A stretch of DNA of 24,140 nt from SZUA-430 sp044375275 (GCA_044375275.1 JBILMZ010000021.1:1-24140); one strand, 5' to 3'; shown: positions 7,632 to 16,738, counted from the stretch's first letter. Notes: generated from the sequence alone by a model not told the origin. Program-made: numbers and translations.

Positions 7632-8299
7632 GCAAGACCAGCAAACCTGTTGGCACCCGCGCGCTCAAGGAACGCCTGAAGTCCAAGAAGCAGCGAACCA
7701 AGTCTTCGAAGGCATGGCTGGAACGCCAGCTCAACGATCCCTACGTGCGCGCCGCAAAGGTGCAGGGATACCGTTCGCGCGCTGCTTACAAACTCAAGGA
7801 GATGGACGACAAGTTCCACTTCCTGAAGAAGGGCATGAAAGTCGTTGACCTTGGCGCCGCCCCCGGCGGCTGGACGCAGGTGCTGGTGGAGCGATGCGGC
7901 GAAGGAAACGTGCTTGGCGTCGACCTGCAGCCCATGGATCCGATGGAAGGCGCGGTGCTGCTGGAACTGAACTTCATGGATGATGCGGCCCCTGCCATCA
8001 TTCGCGAGAAGATGAGCGGAGCCGTGAATGCCGTGGTGTCAGACATGGCGGCACCGGCGACCGGACACCGCGAAACAGATCACCTGCGCATCATGGGGCT
8101 ATGTGAAGCCGCGCTCGAGTTTGCGTGCGACGTGCTTAGCCCCGGCGGCATCTTCCTGTGCAAGGTACTGCAGGGCGGTACGGAAAAGGCCCTTCTGGAA
8201 ACGCTCAAGAAGCGCTTTGGCCGGGTCCTTCACATGAAACCCCCCGCCAGCCGGTCCGATTCCGCTGAAATGTACGTGATTGCGCTGAATTTCCGCTGA
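7628..8299 (+). CDS. rlmE: 23S rRNA 2'-O-methyltransferase RlmE (FtsJ/RrmJ), U2552
   Basis: The 223-residue protein carries the SAM-binding motif VVDLGAAPGGWTQVL (72-86). The catalytic tetrad of RrmJ can be placed as Lys55 (in RAAYKLKEMD), Asp139 (SDMAAP), Lys179 (FLCKVLQGG) and Glu214 (SAEMYVIA). The enzyme methylates the A-loop uridine of 23S rRNA during assembly of the large subunit. The N-terminal 35 residues are strongly basic, longer than in E. coli, and likely contact rRNA. It starts inside the stop codon of the phosphatase gene (ATGA), so the two are translated together. No terminator is visible in the 95 bases before ccmF. Confidence 0.95.
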   Translation: MSKTSKPVGTRALKERLKSKKQRTKSSKAWLERQLNDPYVRAAKVQGYRSRAAYKLKEMDDKFHFLKKGMKVVDLGAAPGGWTQVLVERCGEGNVLGVDLQPMDPMEGAVLLELNFMDDAAPAIIREKMSGAVNAVVSDMAAPATGHRETDHLRIMGLCEAALEFACDVLSPGGIFLCKVLQGGTEKALLETLKKRFGRVLHMKPPASRSDSAEMYVIALNFR

Positions 8300-8332
8300 A
8301 GCGTCATGTCGCTGCATGGTGGCGGCCGACCG

Positions 8333-8342
8333 GTAGCGCTAC
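8333..8342. other. Perfect 10-base palindrome between rlmE and ccmF
   Basis: GTAGCGCTAC is fully self-complementary and lies 53 bases before the ccmF ATG in a 95-base gap. It could be an operator half-site pair or chance. No T-run follows, so it is not a terminator. Confidence 0.3.
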
Positions 8343-8394
8343 AACGGGCCATCATGATTCAGATCCGTCACACCCACCTCGCAGGAGCGGGTAA

Positions 8395-10371
8395 ATGATC
8401 GCCGAGATTGGCCACTTTGCACTGATCCTTGCGTTTGTGCTTTCGCTGGTTCAATCGACCATACCCCACTATGGCGCTGTGAAACGGCATGCGGGGCTCA
8501 TGGCCGTCGCTCAGAGCACAGCAGTGGGGCAGCTTGTTTTCCTGGCTGCGGCATTCACCTGCCTGACCGTGGCTTTCGTCGTGTCGGACTTTTCCGTTCA
8601 GCTTGTTGCGATGAATTCCCATTCGGACAAGCCGCTCGCCTACAAGATCGCCGGTGTCTGGGGCAACCACGAGGGCTCGATGCTGCTTTGGGTGCTGATC
8701 CTTGGCATCTTTGGCGGCGCTGTCGCGGTGTTCGGGAAGAACCTGCCCAAAACGCTGCTTGCACGAACGCTCGCGGTTCAAGGGCTGATCGGCGCTGCGT
8801 TCCTGGCATTCATCCTGTTCACGTCCAATCCCTTCATTCGTCTCGATCCGGCCCCGGTGAATGGCAATGGTCTCAACCCCCTGCTTCAGGATCCTGGTCT
8901 CGTTGCACATCCTCCGTTCCTGTACATGGGGTATGTCGGCTTCTCGATCGCCTTTTCATTCGCGATTGCAGCCCTGATCGAGGGGAAGGTCGAGCCCGCG
9001 TGGGCGCGCTGGGTTCGTCCCTGGACGCTTGCTGCCTGGGGCTTCCTGACGCTTGGCATCATGCTTGGTTCGGCCTGGGCCTACTACGAACTCGGGTGGG
9101 GCGGCTGGTGGTTCTGGGATCCGGTCGAGAATGCCTCACTGATGCCATGGCTCGCCGGAACCGCACTGATCCATTCGGCGATCGTGGTCGAAAGGCGGGA
9201 CGCGCTCAAGAGATGGACCATCCTCCTTGCCATCCTCACATTCTCGCTGAGCCTCATTGGTACATTCCTGGTGCGCTCCGGCGTCGTCTCCAGCGTCCAT
9301 TCCTTTGCCGTTGACCCAGAGCGTGGCGTTTTCATTCTCGGGATCCTCATCCTGACGACGGGCGGTGCGCTGGCGCTCTATGCCTTCCGGGCCGCGGACC
9401 TCAAGATGGCGAACCTGTTTTCGCCGATCAGTCGCGAGTCGAGCCTCGTCCTGAACAATGTCTTTCTTGTCTCCATCACGGGCGGCGTGTTTCTGGGCAC
9501 GTTCATCTCGCTGATTGCGCAGGAAGCCTTTGGTACCGACGTTTCCGCTGGCGCCCCGGTGTTCAACTTCTTCTTTGTGCCGCTGATGCTGGCGCTCATG
9601 GCGTTCATGGCGGTGGGTCCGGTGCTGGCGTGGAAGCGCGGAAACATAAAGAGTGCCCTCTACCGTCTTCGTGCAGCCGGGATTGCCGCCGCCGGCATGG
9701 GCGCCTCCGCACTGATCATGCAGCAGGAACCGTGGTCGATGCTGGCGCTTGTCATTTCGGCATGGCTGCTGGTCGGTTCCTTCACCACCATACTTGAAAA
9801 GGCCCTGGCAACAGGTGCTTCATCAAGCCTTTTGGCGCGCCTTCAGGCACTGCCCCGCGCCGTGTATGGCACGGCATTTGCCCATGCAGGCATGGCCATC
9901 ACAACCATCGGCATTGCCATCTCAGCCGGCAACTCGGAAGAGACGGTGATGAAGATGAGCGCCGGGCAAAGCCTCTTCCTTTCCGGCTATGAACTGCGGC
10001 TCAATTCCGTGAGAGATGAACAGGGTTCCAACTATGTGTCGAAAGCTGCCCGCTTCGATGTTCTTGAAGGCGGCGTGAAGACAGGCGAGGTGCTCTCGGA
10101 GAAGCGGACCTATCCGAATCCCGGAAGCGAAACGACCGAAGCCGGCATCATCCCCGAACCGTTCGGCAATCTGTATGTTTCGCTCGGACGTGCCTATGAA
10201 GATGGCACCTGGGCCGTTCGCGCCTATTATCATCCCTTCATTGGCTGGATCTGGGCAGGCGCCTGCGTGATGGTGTTTGGCGGAGCCCTGTCGTTGAGTG
10301 ACAGGCGGCTGCGCGTCGGCGCTCCCATTCGGGCACGCCGATCCAGCGCCGCCGTTGCGAGCGCAACATGA
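8395..10371 (+). CDS. ccmF: Cytochrome c haem lyase subunit CcmF
   Basis: This 658-residue polytopic inner-membrane protein is the core of the System I haem ligation complex, receiving haem from holo-CcmE and attaching it to apocytochrome c. The WWD domain is complete (YELGWGGWWFWDPVENAS, near 231-248). The four functional histidines known from E. coli map to His172 (AHPP), His260, His302 and His497. GVWGNHEGSMLLW (87-99) and LLQDPGLVAHPPFLYMGY are family hallmarks. The start has AGGAG about nine bases upstream (gcaggagcgggtaaATG). ccmE, which often lies directly upstream of ccmF, is not here; rlmE is. The stop overlaps ccmG by ATGA. Confidence 0.97.
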   Translation: MIAEIGHFALILAFVLSLVQSTIPHYGAVKRHAGLMAVAQSTAVGQLVFLAAAFTCLTVAFVVSDFSVQLVAMNSHSDKPLAYKIAGVWGNHEGSMLLWVLILGIFGGAVAVFGKNLPKTLLARTLAVQGLIGAAFLAFILFTSNPFIRLDPAPVNGNGLNPLLQDPGLVAHPPFLYMGYVGFSIAFSFAIAALIEGKVEPAWARWVRPWTLAAWGFLTLGIMLGSAWAYYELGWGGWWFWDPVENASLMPWLAGTALIHSAIVVERRDALKRWTILLAILTFSLSLIGTFLVRSGVVSSVHSFAVDPERGVFILGILILTTGGALALYAFRAADLKMANLFSPISRESSLVLNNVFLVSITGGVFLGTFISLIAQEAFGTDVSAGAPVFNFFFVPLMLALMAFMAVGPVLAWKRGNIKSALYRLRAAGIAAAGMGASALIMQQEPWSMLALVISAWLLVGSFTTILEKALATGASSSLLARLQALPRAVYGTAFAHAGMAITTIGIAISAGNSEETVMKMSAGQSLFLSGYELRLNSVRDEQGSNYVSKAARFDVLEGGVKTGEVLSEKRTYPNPGSETTEAGIIPEPFGNLYVSLGRAYEDGTWAVRAYYHPFIGWIWAGACVMVFGGALSLSDRRLRVGAPIRARRSSAAVASAT

Positions 10372-10904
10372 GCCGAGCCCTCCTCTTTGTTCCGCTAGCC
10401 CTCTTCCTGGCGCTTGTCGGCTTTTTTGCGGTGGGACTTACACGCAACCCGAATGAGATCCGGTCGGTTCTCATTGACAAGCCGCTTCCCGCCATCGATC
10501 TGGCTGTGCCAGATCGGGAGGATGTCCGCTTTCAGACAGCGACACTGTCGGGAAAAGTCTCCCTGCTCAACGTGTTTGCATCCTGGTGTATCGCGTGTCG
10601 CGTCGAACATCCGTTGTTGCTCAGATTGTCTGCCGCCAAGGAAATCCCTGTTTACGGACTTGCCTGGAAGGACAAGCCGGAGGAACTCCGGGCCTGGCTG
10701 GCAGAGTTGGGAAACCCGTATGAACTGATCGGCGATGATGCGCGCGGCCGAACGGCCATCGACCTCGGTGTCACCGGTGCGCCCGAGACGTTCGTCATCG
10801 ATCGACAGGGGCGCATTCGGTACAAGCACATTGGCCCGATTGATGACCATATCTGGGAAAAGACACTCAAACCCATGATTGCAGCGATCGAGGCGGAGCG
10901 ATGA
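10368..10904 (+). CDS. ccmG: Thiol:disulphide oxidoreductase CcmG/DsbE
   Basis: The 178-residue periplasmic thioredoxin-fold protein is anchored by one N-terminal helix (residues 4-25). The redox motif is FASWCIACRVEHP with Cys74 and Cys77; the cis-proline loop is TGAPETF (136-142). CcmG keeps the haem-binding cysteines of apocytochrome c reduced, working with CcmH. The active site WCIAC differs from the E. coli WCPTC form but is common in alphaproteobacteria. Both ends overlap their neighbours by ATGA, so the four ccm genes form one coupled operon. Confidence 0.96.
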   Translation: MSRALLFVPLALFLALVGFFAVGLTRNPNEIRSVLIDKPLPAIDLAVPDREDVRFQTATLSGKVSLLNVFASWCIACRVEHPLLLRLSAAKEIPVYGLAWKDKPEELRAWLAELGNPYELIGDDARGRTAIDLGVTGAPETFVIDRQGRIRYKHIGPIDDHIWEKTLKPMIAAIEAER

Positions 10905-11380
10905 GAATTCGGCAAATGTGGTCGCTGCTGGCGATCTTGGCCATGGTGTCCCTCAGCTCAGTCGCACACGCCGTGGAACCTGACGAGGTCCTCAAGGACC
11001 CTGCCCAGGAGGCCCGTGCACGGGAGATCACGCGAGAACTGAAATGCGTGGTCTGCCAGAACCAATCGGTCGACGATTCCGACGCGCCGCTGGCCAAGGA
11101 CATCCGCGTCCTGGTACGGGAACGCATTGTTGCCGGCGAAACGGACGACGCCGTCAGGGAGTACATCGTTCAGCGATATGGTCAGCGTGTCCTGCTTCGC
11201 CCTCCCCTTGCGATTGATACGGCCTTGATATGGATCGGGCCGTTTGCGCTGTTCGTCATTGCACTGGGCACCGCCCTGCTGTTCCTGCGTCGTGGCCGAG
11301 GGGATGCCCTGCAATCCCAACCGCTGACGCCCGAAGAGCAAAGCCGACTGGACGCCAGATTGCAGGAAGACCGCACATGA
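10901..11380 (+). CDS. ccmH: Cytochrome c maturation protein CcmH (CycL)
   Basis: The 159-residue protein has a signal peptide ending near AHA (residues 22-24) and the family motif LKCVVCQNQS with Cys49 and Cys52, a slight variant of the usual LRCxxCQNQS. The C-terminal membrane helix is near residues 108-129. It takes part in reducing apocytochrome c CxxCH sites and presents them to CcmF. It is the single-domain form: the TPR domain fused to CcmH in E. coli is the separate ccmI gene here. It overlaps ccmG and ccmI by ATGA. Confidence 0.96.
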   Translation: MRIRQMWSLLAILAMVSLSSVAHAVEPDEVLKDPAQEARAREITRELKCVVCQNQSVDDSDAPLAKDIRVLVRERIVAGETDDAVREYIVQRYGQRVLLRPPLAIDTALIWIGPFALFVIALGTALLFLRRGRGDALQSQPLTPEEQSRLDARLQEDRT

Positions 11381-12228
11381 TCTGGGTGTTGCTCATCGTC
11401 CTTGCAGCCATTTCTTCCTGGTTTGTCATTCGCCCCCTGCTTCAGCCTCAAGACGACCAAGAAGCCTCGTCCAGCAGCCTTCAGGTGTATCGCAGCCAGC
11501 TGGTGGAAGTGGACGCTGATCTTGCACGCGGCATCATCAGCCCTGCCGAGGCCGACGCGGCTCGGGTCGAGATCAAGCGACGCATCCTGAACCTTGAGGA
11601 AGCCCCGGATCGTGTCGCTGGCCCGCGCGTTGCGCGATCCATAGCGGTGGCGTCCGGCCTCCTGTGTGCGGGACTGGCCGCGATGCTCTATGCGCAGCTT
11701 GGCCGCCCGCTGCTTCCCGGCAAGCCTTACAGCCTGCAGCAGGAGCAGGCTGCTGTTTCCGAGGCCGCTACCAACGAACTTGACGCCATGATTGCGAAGC
11801 TGACGTCACATCTAGCGACATCGCCGGAGGACTTGCAGGGATGGAGGGCGCTCGGATGGGCGCAGATGCAGACGGGGCGCACAGCGGAGGGCGTGAAGGC
11901 CCTCGCACGAGCCGCTGAACTGGCCCCAAAGGATGCGGCCGTTCTCTCGATGTATGGCGAAGGGCTTGTCCGCGAGGCTGACGGCAAGGTATCGCCACAG
12001 GCGCTCGCCATATTCGAGCGGGTGATTGCCATCGCACCCGCCGATCCGCGCGCACGCTACTACAAGGGCCTGCAACTGATGCAGGATGGCAAGCTGAAAG
12101 AAGCGTTTGAAATCTGGGTCGTTGTGATCAGGGAAAGCCCGCCTGACGCGGAATGGCTGCCCAGCATTCGCGAACAAGCCCGGGAGCTTGCCGCGAAGAT
12201 CAATGTGGATCCGAAATCGGTACCCTGA
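11377..12228 (+). CDS. ccmI: Cytochrome c maturation protein CcmI (CycH), TPR apocytochrome chaperone
   Basis: The 283-residue protein starts MIWVLLIVL at the ATG overlapping the ccmH stop. The frame is open 49 codons upstream, but that part lies inside ccmH and is rejected. Helix 1 (2-19), a basic coiled-coil-like loop and helix 2 (about 88-106) are followed by TPR repeats (about 133-270; for example WRALGWAQMQTGRTAEGVKA). CcmI holds apocytochrome c C-termini for delivery to CcmF-CcmH. The stop is only three bases from the stop of the convergent gspG, leaving no room for a terminator. Confidence 0.93.
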   Translation: MIWVLLIVLAAISSWFVIRPLLQPQDDQEASSSSLQVYRSQLVEVDADLARGIISPAEADAARVEIKRRILNLEEAPDRVAGPRVARSIAVASGLLCAGLAAMLYAQLGRPLLPGKPYSLQQEQAAVSEAATNELDAMIAKLTSHLATSPEDLQGWRALGWAQMQTGRTAEGVKALARAAELAPKDAAVLSMYGEGLVREADGKVSPQALAIFERVIAIAPADPRARYYKGLQLMQDGKLKEAFEIWVVVIRESPPDAEWLPSIREQARELAAKINVDPKSVP

Positions 12229-12231
12229 CGG

Positions 12232-12669
12232 TTACCACGATGAGATGTCCTGGTCTTCGCCCGTCCCGCCGTCCTTGCCGTCGGCCCCAAGGGAGCTCAC
12301 GTCCACCGCTCCATGCACGCCAGGCACCTTGTAAAGATAGGGCCGGTCCCAAGGGTCGATGATGCCGTCAGCCCGCGTGAGATAGGGACCATTCCAGTTA
12401 GTTGCCCCCTCCGGCTTCTCGACGAGGGCTTTCAACCCCTGCGTCTCGCTCGGATAGGTGTTGTTGTCCATCTTGTAGAGGTCGAGCGTGGTGACGATGT
12501 TCTGGATCTGGATCTTGGCCGCCTTGCCCTTCGAAGCCGAGAAATAGCCCATCACACGCGGCGCGGCGATGCCGATGATGAGCGCCAGTATGGCCAGAAC
12601 GACAAGAAGCTCGAGCAGTGAATAGCCGGCCTGGGCGGCGGGCGACAATATCGGGCGGGGCTGGCGCAT
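12232..12669 (-). CDS. gspG: Type II secretion major pseudopilin GspG
   Basis: The 145-residue prepilin has leader MRQPRPILSPAAQAG, then cleavage before Tyr16 in G|YSLLELLVVLAILAL with the +5 glutamate. Downstream are the GspG hallmarks SETQGLKALVEKP, WNGPYL, DPWDRPYLYKVPG and the calcium-binding LGADGKDGGTGEDQD near the C-terminus. It polymerises into the pseudopilus that pushes substrates through the secretin. The frame is open 19 codons earlier, but the ATG at 12669 has GAGGTG upstream and follows the gspE stop by one base (TGA-A-ATG). It is the last gene of the operon rather than standing between gspF and gspH as is usual. Confidence 0.95.
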   Translation of the reverse strand: MRQPRPILSPAAQAGYSLLELLVVLAILALIIGIAAPRVMGYFSASKGKAAKIQIQNIVTTLDLYKMDNNTYPSETQGLKALVEKPEGATNWNGPYLTRADGIIDPWDRPYLYKVPGVHGAVDVSSLGADGKDGGTGEDQDISSW

Positions 12670-12670
12670 T

Positions 12671-14455
12671 TCACACCTCTTCCTGGACAACGCGGGAAAT
12701 TTCTTCGATCGTTGTCGCACCCTCAATCACTTTTCTCAACCCGTTCCGTCGCAGGGTTTCCATGCCCCCCGCCAGCGCGGCCGCATGGATCTGCGACGCG
12801 GCCGAGCGCTGCAAGGTCAGCTTGCGGACTTCCTCATTCGGAACAAGAATTTCCGATATGACGCATCGCCCCTTGAAACCCGTTGAGTTGCATGACGGGC
12901 ATCCCCTGGCGCCATAGACCTGCGTTTCCGGTCCGACCTGCAGGCCGGCTGAACGGAATTCATCAGCCCACTCGGCACGCATCGGAACCGGCTGCCTGCA
13001 ATCCCGGCACAGTGTACGCACGAGACGCTGCGAGACGATCCCCGAGATGGTCGATGTAAGCAGGTAATCTTCCACGCCCATGTCGAGCAGACGGGTTATG
13101 GCGGCGGCGGCGCTGTTGGTGTGCACGGTCGACAGCACGGTGTGACCTGTCAGGGCTGCCTGCACCGCGATGCGGGCGGTTTCGGCGTCGCGGATCTCGC
13201 CGATCAGGATCACGTCGGGATCGTGCCGAAGTACCGACCGCAGGACGTTGGCAAATGTCAGCCCGATCTCGGGCTTCACCTGGATCTGGTTGACACCAGC
13301 AATCTTGTATTCGACGGGATCCTCGACTGACAGGATCTTGCGTTCGGCCGAGTTCAGCCTCGCCAGCGCGGCGTAAAGGGTTGTCGTCTTTCCGCTGCCG
13401 GTCGGTCCGGTCACCAGAACGATGCCGTTTGGCAGTTTCAGCAACTGATCGAGCTTTGCTTCCGCAGCCTGGTCAAACCCCAGCGAACGGAAATCCAGCG
13501 GAACGGATGCCTTGTCCAGGATGCGTATGACGGCACATTCCCCAAAGGCGACCGGGGCCGTGGCAATGCGGAAATCCACTTCCTTGCCACGCACGGCCAT
13601 CTTCATTGCACCGTCCTGAGGAAGACGGCGCTCGGCAATGTTCAGGCCGCTCATGATCTTCAGGCGCGAGATGACGGCAGGCGCGAGCTCGATCGCTGCG
13701 GGCTCATCTTCCTTCAGCACACCGTCAATACGCACCCGAATGCGCAGGCGGCGCTCAAAGGGTTCGATGTGAATATCTGATGCGCCAGCCTCCACTGACT
13801 TAGAGATCAGGCTGTTCACGAAGCGAATGACAGGCGCCTCACTGGCGCTTTCGCGCAGGCGTGCAAGATCGGCTTCCGTCGACTCTGCTGCCAGCATTCC
13901 CGTCTCTGCCGACAGCGCGGCCTCATGCTCATCTGCATAGAGACGCTGCAGTGCCTGCTCAATGTCAGACGACAAGGCGGCCTTTACCACAACCCTGCGG
14001 CCGGTGGAGAGACCGATTGCTGAAGCGAGGAACGCATCGATCGGATCTGCGGCGGCAATTGTCACGCTCGTGTCATCGCTCGACAGGATGATGACCGCAT
14101 GCTCGCGCAGGAACCGCTCTGTCACGGCGTCCGGCAGAACAGGTTCGACAGGAAACTCTTCTGGTGCGGCCAGCGGGATCCCGAGGGCCTTTTCGAACTC
14201 GGCTACCAGTTCCTTCTCCGGAACCAGGCCCAGTTCGAGCAGTATCCTGGTCAGACTGTGAGATCCCTGCAGCAGCAGGCGACGCACCCTTTCCGCACCA
14301 TCGGCGTCCAGTTTGCCGGAGGCGACAAGATGCTCCAGCATCCGGTCTTCCGGGCCAGGCGCCTGCACGATCTTGGCTGCGTTCATATTCATGGTGGTCT
14401 GCGGACTGCTCGCCTTCAGGCTATCGACACCGGGCCGTACAGCCATGTCAACCAC
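12671..14455 (-). CDS. gspE: Type II secretion ATPase GspE
   Basis: The protein is up to 594 residues. An N1E domain (about 38-170) is followed by the RecA-like ATPase: Walker A VTGPTGSGKTTT (348-359), Asp box SVEDPVEY (376-383), Walker B VILIGE (415-420), His box GHTVLSTVHTNSA (437-449), and a C-terminal zinc site (Cys483, 486, 519, 522). It powers pseudopilus assembly from the cytoplasm. The ATG at 14455 overlaps the gspO 3' end by 40 bases. Internal ATGs at 14392 and 14386 would avoid the overlap and keep every conserved domain, so the exact start is open. gspL, its usual membrane anchor, is absent from the window. Confidence 0.96.
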   Translation of the reverse strand: MVDMAVRPGVDSLKASSPQTTMNMNAAKIVQAPGPEDRMLEHLVASGKLDADGAERVRRLLLQGSHSLTRILLELGLVPEKELVAEFEKALGIPLAAPEEFPVEPVLPDAVTERFLREHAVIILSSDDTSVTIAAADPIDAFLASAIGLSTGRRVVVKAALSSDIEQALQRLYADEHEAALSAETGMLAAESTEADLARLRESASEAPVIRFVNSLISKSVEAGASDIHIEPFERRLRIRVRIDGVLKEDEPAAIELAPAVISRLKIMSGLNIAERRLPQDGAMKMAVRGKEVDFRIATAPVAFGECAVIRILDKASVPLDFRSLGFDQAAEAKLDQLLKLPNGIVLVTGPTGSGKTTTLYAALARLNSAERKILSVEDPVEYKIAGVNQIQVKPEIGLTFANVLRSVLRHDPDVILIGEIRDAETARIAVQAALTGHTVLSTVHTNSAAAAITRLLDMGVEDYLLTSTISGIVSQRLVRTLCRDCRQPVPMRAEWADEFRSAGLQVGPETQVYGARGCPSCNSTGFKGRCVISEILVPNEEVRKLTLQRSAASQIHAAALAGGMETLRRNGLRKVIEGATTIEEISRVVQEEV

Positions 14456-15174
14456 AGTCCCATTGCAAGCCCCGTGCCCAACGGAACCTGTGTCGTTGCG
14501 GACATTGGCCGTCCACGAAGGGCATCCGGGGCCAACATCAGCGTATTTACCATGACGGCCCAGAGAATGACTGTGCCAAGACCACCCACGCCAACCCAGG
14601 CACCTGCCGCGGCCATGAGTTTCACGTCACCCAGCCCCAGCCCTTCCCGCCCCCTGAGCCTGAAGTAAACCCATGAGAGCGCTGCCAGCAGTGCGGCGCC
14701 GGCCGCGGCTCCAGCCATGTGGGTCCAGATCGCGTCCGGTTCCTGCCAGAGACAAACGGCCAAACCCGCCGGGATGAGCGGCAGCGTCAGTACATCGGCG
14801 AGGAACATGCTGCGCAGGTCCATGACTGCCAGCGCCAGCAGGGCCCAGCCGAAGATGACGGTCACGACCAGGGCATCCGGGTTGACCACGAGCGCGGCCC
14901 ACAGCACGACAATGACGGACGCAATTTCGAGGAGTGGATACAAAGCGTCCACTCGGGCACCGCAGTGGCGGCACCTGCCAAGGGATATCGCCCATGACAC
15001 CAGGGGAATGAGGTCGGGAGCGCCAAGCGGGTGCTGGCAGGACCTGCACCGAGACCTCGAGACAATCACATCCTCTCCAGCCGGCAGCCTGAGCACCAGC
15101 ACGGAAAGAAAGCTTCCAATGAAAGGCGATGCCACGAGAAGCAGAAACTTTTCAAAGGAAAGAACGCCGGTCAT
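14416..15174 (-). CDS. gspO: Prepilin peptidase GspO (PilD/XcpA type)
   Basis: The 252-residue, eight-helix inner-membrane aspartyl protease cleaves and N-methylates prepilins such as GspG-K. The methyltransferase-side signature PFIGSFLSVLVLRLP (17-31) is present, as is the zinc site (Cys43, 46, 68, 71). The catalytic aspartates are Asp119 in MDLRSMFLADVLTLPL and Asp183 in GLGLGDVKLM. The frame runs 28 codons further upstream, but the ATG at 15174 overlaps the gspK stop as ATGA and gives the normal length. It sits inside the gsp operon, between gspK and gspE, rather than at the end or in a pil locus. Confidence 0.95.
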   Translation of the reverse strand: MTGVLSFEKFLLLVASPFIGSFLSVLVLRLPAGEDVIVSRSRCRSCQHPLGAPDLIPLVSWAISLGRCRHCGARVDALYPLLEIASVIVVLWAALVVNPDALVVTVIFGWALLALAVMDLRSMFLADVLTLPLIPAGLAVCLWQEPDAIWTHMAGAAAGAALLAALSWVYFRLRGREGLGLGDVKLMAAAGAWVGVGGLGTVILWAVMVNTLMLAPDALRGRPMSATTQVPLGTGLAMGLWLTWLYGPVSIA

Positions 15175-16082
15175 TTCGCACCGTCCGCACGCTGTGACGG
15201 ACAGGCCAGCAGTGCATTCTCGCGCAACGGGTACAGTGGCTCGATGCCGAGCACCCAAAACGGATCCTCCGGATTCCCCGTCACCCGGATCGACACGCGC
15301 TCCCCGCGGCGAATGTTGCGACCCTTGTCTTCAAGTTCGGCCGTGACTTCAAAGACGTCGCCGGGAGATATGATCTGGTTTGATAAAACGGGTGCAGGTT
15401 CGCCCGGTCGCGACGCGTCCGGCAGCTCAACACCGAGTGCTTTCTGAAGGGCTGGCGACGCCTGCTCAACCACCACACCTGGCGCCTGGGTAAGCACCGT
15501 CAGCTCCGTCCTGATGCAGTCGTAGATGCGAGGTGACATTCCCAGCACCAGTTTCAGCTGCCCCACGGAGTCAAAGAAGCGGTTCGACGGGCGCCAGGGC
15601 AGACCAGCCGCTTCGTACTGGCGCCCTTCCGCACCATTCAGCTGCAGAAGATCGTCGCCGTCGCGCCAGTCTTCCACTGCCGCTGCCATCGCCTGCGCTG
15701 CGTCAGCAGATGCGCCTGCAGACCGGAACAGCGTCGCCAGCAGCAGCTGGTCGGCATAATTCACGTCGACCTTTCCGCGTTCCGACCTCACCGAGATCCT
15801 GATGCGCCATCCGGACACCTCGATCACTTCGGGAGCCATCATGATTGCCGGCGTCGTGCCACGCGCAGCCACAAGGACATTGGCTGCGTAGTCGATGGCA
15901 CCTTCGATCGCCATTTGGGCCTGGGCGCGCACCAGATGCCGAGACGCGGCCTGCACGGTCGAGCGTGAATTCGATACGACGCCGATCACGATCAGCGACA
16001 GGGCGGCGAGAAATCCAAGTACGACAATCAGGGCCATGCCCTTCTGTCTGCCGGCACCTCTTGCCATCGAAGGGTTATGCAT
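15171..16082 (-). CDS. gspK: Type II secretion minor pseudopilin GspK
   Basis: With the start at 16082 the protein is 303 residues, leader MHNPSMARGAGRQKG, then G|MALIVVLGFLAALSL. GspK characteristically lacks the +5 glutamate, as here. The large globular domain follows, with EDWRDGDD and a C-terminal DPFWVLGIEPLYP strand. It caps the pseudopilus tip with GspI and GspJ. The frame is open to 16109, and a third ATG exists at 16067. None has a clear Shine-Dalgarno sequence; 16082 overlaps the gspJ stop by eight bases, consistent with coupling. It overlaps gspO by ATGA downstream. Confidence 0.9.
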   Translation of the reverse strand: MHNPSMARGAGRQKGMALIVVLGFLAALSLIVIGVVSNSRSTVQAASRHLVRAQAQMAIEGAIDYAANVLVAARGTTPAIMMAPEVIEVSGWRIRISVRSERGKVDVNYADQLLLATLFRSAGASADAAQAMAAAVEDWRDGDDLLQLNGAEGRQYEAAGLPWRPSNRFFDSVGQLKLVLGMSPRIYDCIRTELTVLTQAPGVVVEQASPALQKALGVELPDASRPGEPAPVLSNQIISPGDVFEVTAELEDKGRNIRRGERVSIRVTGNPEDPFWVLGIEPLYPLRENALLACPSQRADGAK

Positions 16083-16737
16083 GGCGGCACCCGAAGGAGA
16101 CCGGGTCATAGATGCAGGTTGGCTCGCGCGAGATGCGAGGCCGGACGATCAGTTCCGGCCAGGATTCTGCGGTACCCGTCTTGCCCTTGACCCGGATCAC
16201 AATGAGAGCTGGTGCGCCTGTCTCTTCAATCCAGTCCTTCCGCCAAACCAGATTTCCATTCTGGTCGAGCGACGCAAACACAAACTCGACATCGCGTGCG
16301 CCGGTCACAAGGTTCTGCACATGCCGGGCCCGCTTGCCCGAAAGGGATGACCAAACGAGGTTCAGGCTCCTGCTGCCCGGAGCACCTGAAACCTGCAATT
16401 CAAATCTCGCCACTTCGCTGGCGTCCACAGCCGCCGGCGAAACGGCCGTAAAGGACATGCTGACGGGCGTTGCGCGAAACAGGTATGGGTCATTGTCGAT
16501 GCCCGGATCGAGGTCACGCGGTATGATGCGCTGAAATATGGTTCGCAGGAGCGACTGGGCACCAGAGGCCGTGTCGTGCTGTTCCGACAGGGACTGGCTG
16601 CGCTCCCACAACCGCGTGCCAAACCGCATGCCACCTGTCATGGCCACGGCAATCATGCCCAGCAACGCAAGCACCACGAGCAACTCGGCGAGCGAGTAGC
16701 CACGCTGGGCCCCTGCTTTCTGCGCGTCGCCGGCCAT
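16075..16737 (-). CDS. gspJ: Type II secretion minor pseudopilin GspJ
   Basis: The 220-residue prepilin has leader MAGDAQKAGAQRG, then G|YSLAELLVVLALLGM with the +5 glutamate. MRFGTRLWERSQ and LLRTIFQRIIPRD in the N-terminal helix region fit GspJ. It joins GspI and GspK in the tip complex. It begins one base after the gspI stop (TGA-A-ATG), the same junction as gspE-gspG. Tyr replaces the more common Phe at +1, as also in GspG and GspH of this cluster. Confidence 0.9.
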   Translation of the reverse strand: MAGDAQKAGAQRGYSLAELLVVLALLGMIAVAMTGGMRFGTRLWERSQSLSEQHDTASGAQSLLRTIFQRIIPRDLDPGIDNDPYLFRATPVSMSFTAVSPAAVDASEVARFELQVSGAPGSRSLNLVWSSLSGKRARHVQNLVTGARDVEFVFASLDQNGNLVWRKDWIEETGAPALIVIRVKGKTGTAESWPELIVRPRISREPTCIYDPVSFGCRHA

Positions 16738-16738
16738 T

